8,577 nt of DNA. Source: Cytophagales bacterium (GTDB lineage Bacteria; Bacteroidota; Bacteroidia; Cytophagales; Cyclobacteriaceae). The position numbers were made by a program, and so were the translations under genes. The stretch is from contig JAHEMU010000098.1 of assembly GCA_024643485.1 (NCBI GenBank), forward strand, positions 1 through 8,577, written 5' to 3'. The notes under the pieces are model-generated. The model was given only the letters and a program-made list of their open reading frames with translations. It made no database searches and was not told the DNA's origin. This document shows, piece by piece, positions 7,455 through 8,577 of the stretch; the first letter of the stretch is position 1; each line of letters starts with the position of its first letter.

Positions 7455-7486
7455 TTTTCAGAAAAAATTTCCATTGTTTCTGAAAA
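7455..7486. repeat. Interrupted inverted repeat, 10-bp arms
   Basis: TTTTCAGAAA at 7455-7464 is mirrored by TTTCTGAAAA at 7477-7486, perfect over 10 bp with a 12-nt spacer. In RNA read rightwards, G-U and T-A pairs could lengthen the stem outward by about four pairs. It lies 128 nt before the start of the DHS-like gene, so it is either a hairpin in that gene's leader or a regulator binding site. It is not followed by a T run on the minus strand, so a simple terminator is unlikely. Confidence 0.6.
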
Positions 7487-7519
7487 TATTTTAACCTACT
7501 AAAAACTGTAAAAATCTCC

Positions 7520-7535
7520 CAAAATTACAAATTTA
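7520..7535 (-). promoter_or_regulatory. Candidate -7 boxes for the DHS-like operon
   Basis: On the minus strand TAAATTTG (7535-7528) and TAATTTTG (7527-7520) both fit the Bacteroidota -7 consensus TAnnTTTG. Neither has a TTG at the usual 19-21 nt upstream, so the -33 element is missing or degenerate. Transcription from here would give a leader of nearly 190 nt containing the 7455-7486 hairpin. No better leftward candidate is visible nearer the gene. Confidence 0.3.
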
Positions 7536-7554
7536 ACCATTTTATAAATTTGTA
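7526..7554. repeat. Interrupted inverted repeat overlapping promoter elements, candidate operator
   Basis: TACAAATTTA at 7526-7535 and TAAATTTGTA at 7545-7554 are perfect 10-bp inverted arms around a 9-nt spacer. The arm centres are 19 bp apart, close to two helical turns, which suits a dimeric DNA-binding protein. The right arm contains the TTTG that serves as the -33 element of the proposed speA promoter, and the left arm contains TAAATTTG on the minus strand, a match to the Bacteroidota -7 box. A regulator bound here could therefore affect both divergent genes. The operator role is inference. Confidence 0.5.
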
Positions 7555-7579
7555 TCGGTTCAATTAATCCATAGTTTTG
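7549..7579 (+). promoter_or_regulatory. Bacteroidota-type promoter for speA
   Basis: TTTG at 7549-7552 and TAGTTTTG at 7572-7579, separated by 19 nt, match the -33 TTTG and -7 TAnnTTTG elements of the primary sigma factor of Bacteroidota at the expected spacing. The start of transcription would be around 7583-7586, giving a leader of about 100 nt before the GTG start of the arginine decarboxylase. The -33 element is part of the right arm of the inverted repeat at 7526-7554. Confidence 0.6.
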
Positions 7580-7685
7580 CACAAAGAGAATATCTTATGT
7601 TAATTTTTACAATTAATTGCGTTGCAAAGATTGTAAAATTATCAGAATATTGTTGTCCCATTTTCAATTACTTCCAAAAGGTAAG

Positions 7686-8577
7686 GTGAACAGATACATT
7701 GACTTAATTGAACAGACATTTGAATTTCCCCAGGAGGAATTTTCTGTCAAAAAGAACGAACTCTATTTTCATGGTGTCAACCTAATGAAGGTGATACAAG
7801 AGTACGGCACACCCTTAAAGTTTAACTTTATTCCAAAAATTGGCCAAAACATCGACTACGCAAGGGATTTATTCCAACAGGCGATGAAAAAGCATAAGTA
7901 TCAGGGTGATTATCTATATTGTTATTGTACCAAATCATCGCATTTCAGTTTTGTCCTCGATGAAGTAATTAAGCACGGTGGTCATATAGAAACTAGTTCT
8001 GCATTTGACATTCCAATTGTAAAAAATTTATTCAATAAGGGTAAAATTGATAAACAAACTACTGTAGTTTGTAACGGATTCAAAAGATATCAGTACACAA
8101 AAAACATTTCCGACTTACTAAACGATGGTTTTGAAAATTGTATTCCAGTACTGGATAATTTGAATGAACTTGAATTTTATGAGGAGCATGTTACAAATCC
8201 GTATTATGTAGGAATTAGAGTAGCAGCAGATGAAGAGCCGAATTTTGAGTTTTACACCTCTCGTTTAGGCATTCGCTATTCTGATATTGTTTCTCTTTAT
8301 AAAGATCAAATAGCCAAAAGTAGTAAAGCAAAATTAAAGTTGATGCACTTTTTCATCAACACTGGTATTCGTGATTCTGCGTACTATTGGTCTGAATTGA
8401 GCCGGTTCATCTTCAAGTATTGCGAATTAAAAAAAGTGGCTCCAGAACTTGATACCATCGATATAGGTGGCGGGTTCCCTATAAAAACCTCTCTTCACTT
8501 TGAATACGACTATAAATACATGGTCGATCAAATCGTTGAAAACATCAAATGGATTTGTGATAAAAACAATGTCCCCA
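7686..8577 (+). CDS. speA: Biosynthetic-type arginine decarboxylase (partial, N-terminal 297 residues)
   Basis: The gene runs off the right edge. It should decarboxylate arginine to agmatine, the first step of polyamine synthesis through agmatine, using PLP in an alanine-racemase-fold barrel. Residue K83 in YCTKSSHF is the expected PLP lysine, followed by HIETSSAFD (100-108), VCNGFK (128-133), IPVLDN (153-158) and the phosphate-binding GGGFP at 261-265. These features match the short (about 460-residue) Bacteroidota form rather than the 630-660-residue E. coli SpeA. The start is the GTG at 7686, with AAAAGG 4 nt upstream. Its product begins MNRYIDLIEQTFEFPQEEF, as expected for the family, and the first in-frame ATG comes only at codon 34. 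TTG codons at 7650 and 7653 are in frame upstream but would add residues that do not look conserved. A related diaminopimelate or ornithine decarboxylase specificity is less likely given the family-specific N-terminus. Confidence 0.9.
   Translation, partial: MNRYIDLIEQTFEFPQEEFSVKKNELYFHGVNLMKVIQEYGTPLKFNFIPKIGQNIDYARDLFQQAMKKHKYQGDYLYCYCTKSSHFSFVLDEVIKHGGHIETSSAFDIPIVKNLFNKGKIDKQTTVVCNGFKRYQYTKNISDLLNDGFENCIPVLDNLNELEFYEEHVTNPYYVGIRVAADEEPNFEFYTSRLGIRYSDIVSLYKDQIAKSSKAKLKLMHFFINTGIRDSAYYWSELSRFIFKYCELKKVAPELDTIDIGGGFPIKTSLHFEYDYKYMVDQIVENIKWICDKNNVP

Larger units (their letters stand above)
7328..7685. other. Divergent intergenic region between the DHS-like gene and speA
   Basis: These 358 nt carry no convincing coding frame and are very AT-rich. 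They hold a strong rightward promoter (7549-7579), two perfect 10-bp interrupted inverted repeats (7455-7486 and 7526-7554), weak leftward promoter candidates (7520-7535) and a short uninterrupted palindrome CAATTAATTG at 7610-7619 that could be chance at this base composition. The stretch at 7328-7454 contains nothing recognisable beyond T- and A-rich runs; it would be the leader of the DHS-like transcript. Confidence 0.75.

Noticed and set aside
7610..7619. Palindrome CAATTAATTG in the speA leader
   Set aside because: It is a short AT-only core in a very AT-rich stretch with no link to promoter elements, so chance is the simplest explanation.

Overview
The window reads as an ordinary chromosomal segment of an AT-rich Bacteroidota bacterium, most likely Cytophagales-like. 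The evidence is protein style (menaquinone synthesis by MenA, a CBS-domain cystathionine beta-synthase, a short arginine decarboxylase, a TPR sensor with a Bacteroidota-type H-box, a SCO-like/DUF420 pair), promoters resembling the Bacteroidota TTTG / TAnnTTTG consensus, and near-absence of Shine-Dalgarno sequences. No tRNA, rRNA, CRISPR array, insertion sequence or phage gene was seen.

Left block (1-2198, minus strand). A TPR-containing membrane sensor with a terminal histidine-kinase phosphoacceptor domain but no ATPase domain is followed after 6 nt by a SCO1-like membrane-anchored protein that has lost the copper/thiol motif. That gene overlaps by 38 nt the start of a DUF420 membrane protein, which runs off the left edge. 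SCO and DUF420 proteins usually travel with cytochrome c oxidase genes, so this is probably the end of a respiratory-oxidase assembly region.

Central block (2205-7327, minus strand). Four genes are packed with 5-10 nt gaps and read right to left: a deoxyhypusine-synthase-like enzyme, argS (arginyl-tRNA synthetase), menA (menaquinone prenyltransferase) and a cystathionine beta-synthase. A perfect 12-bp hairpin follows the last gene and is the likely operon terminator.

Right block (7328-8577). A 358-nt divergent intergenic region separates this operon from a rightward arginine decarboxylase (speA) that runs off the right edge. It holds a very good Bacteroidota promoter for speA and two perfect 10-bp interrupted inverted repeats, one of them overlapping the speA promoter.

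The most interesting theme is polyamine metabolism. SpeA makes agmatine, and the divergent neighbour is a DHS-fold enzyme that keeps the imine-forming lysine but has several changed polyamine-pocket residues. Bacteria have no eIF5A, so its substrate must be something else, possibly a polyamine derived from arginine. The pair may share a regulator acting at the palindromes; this last point is inference.
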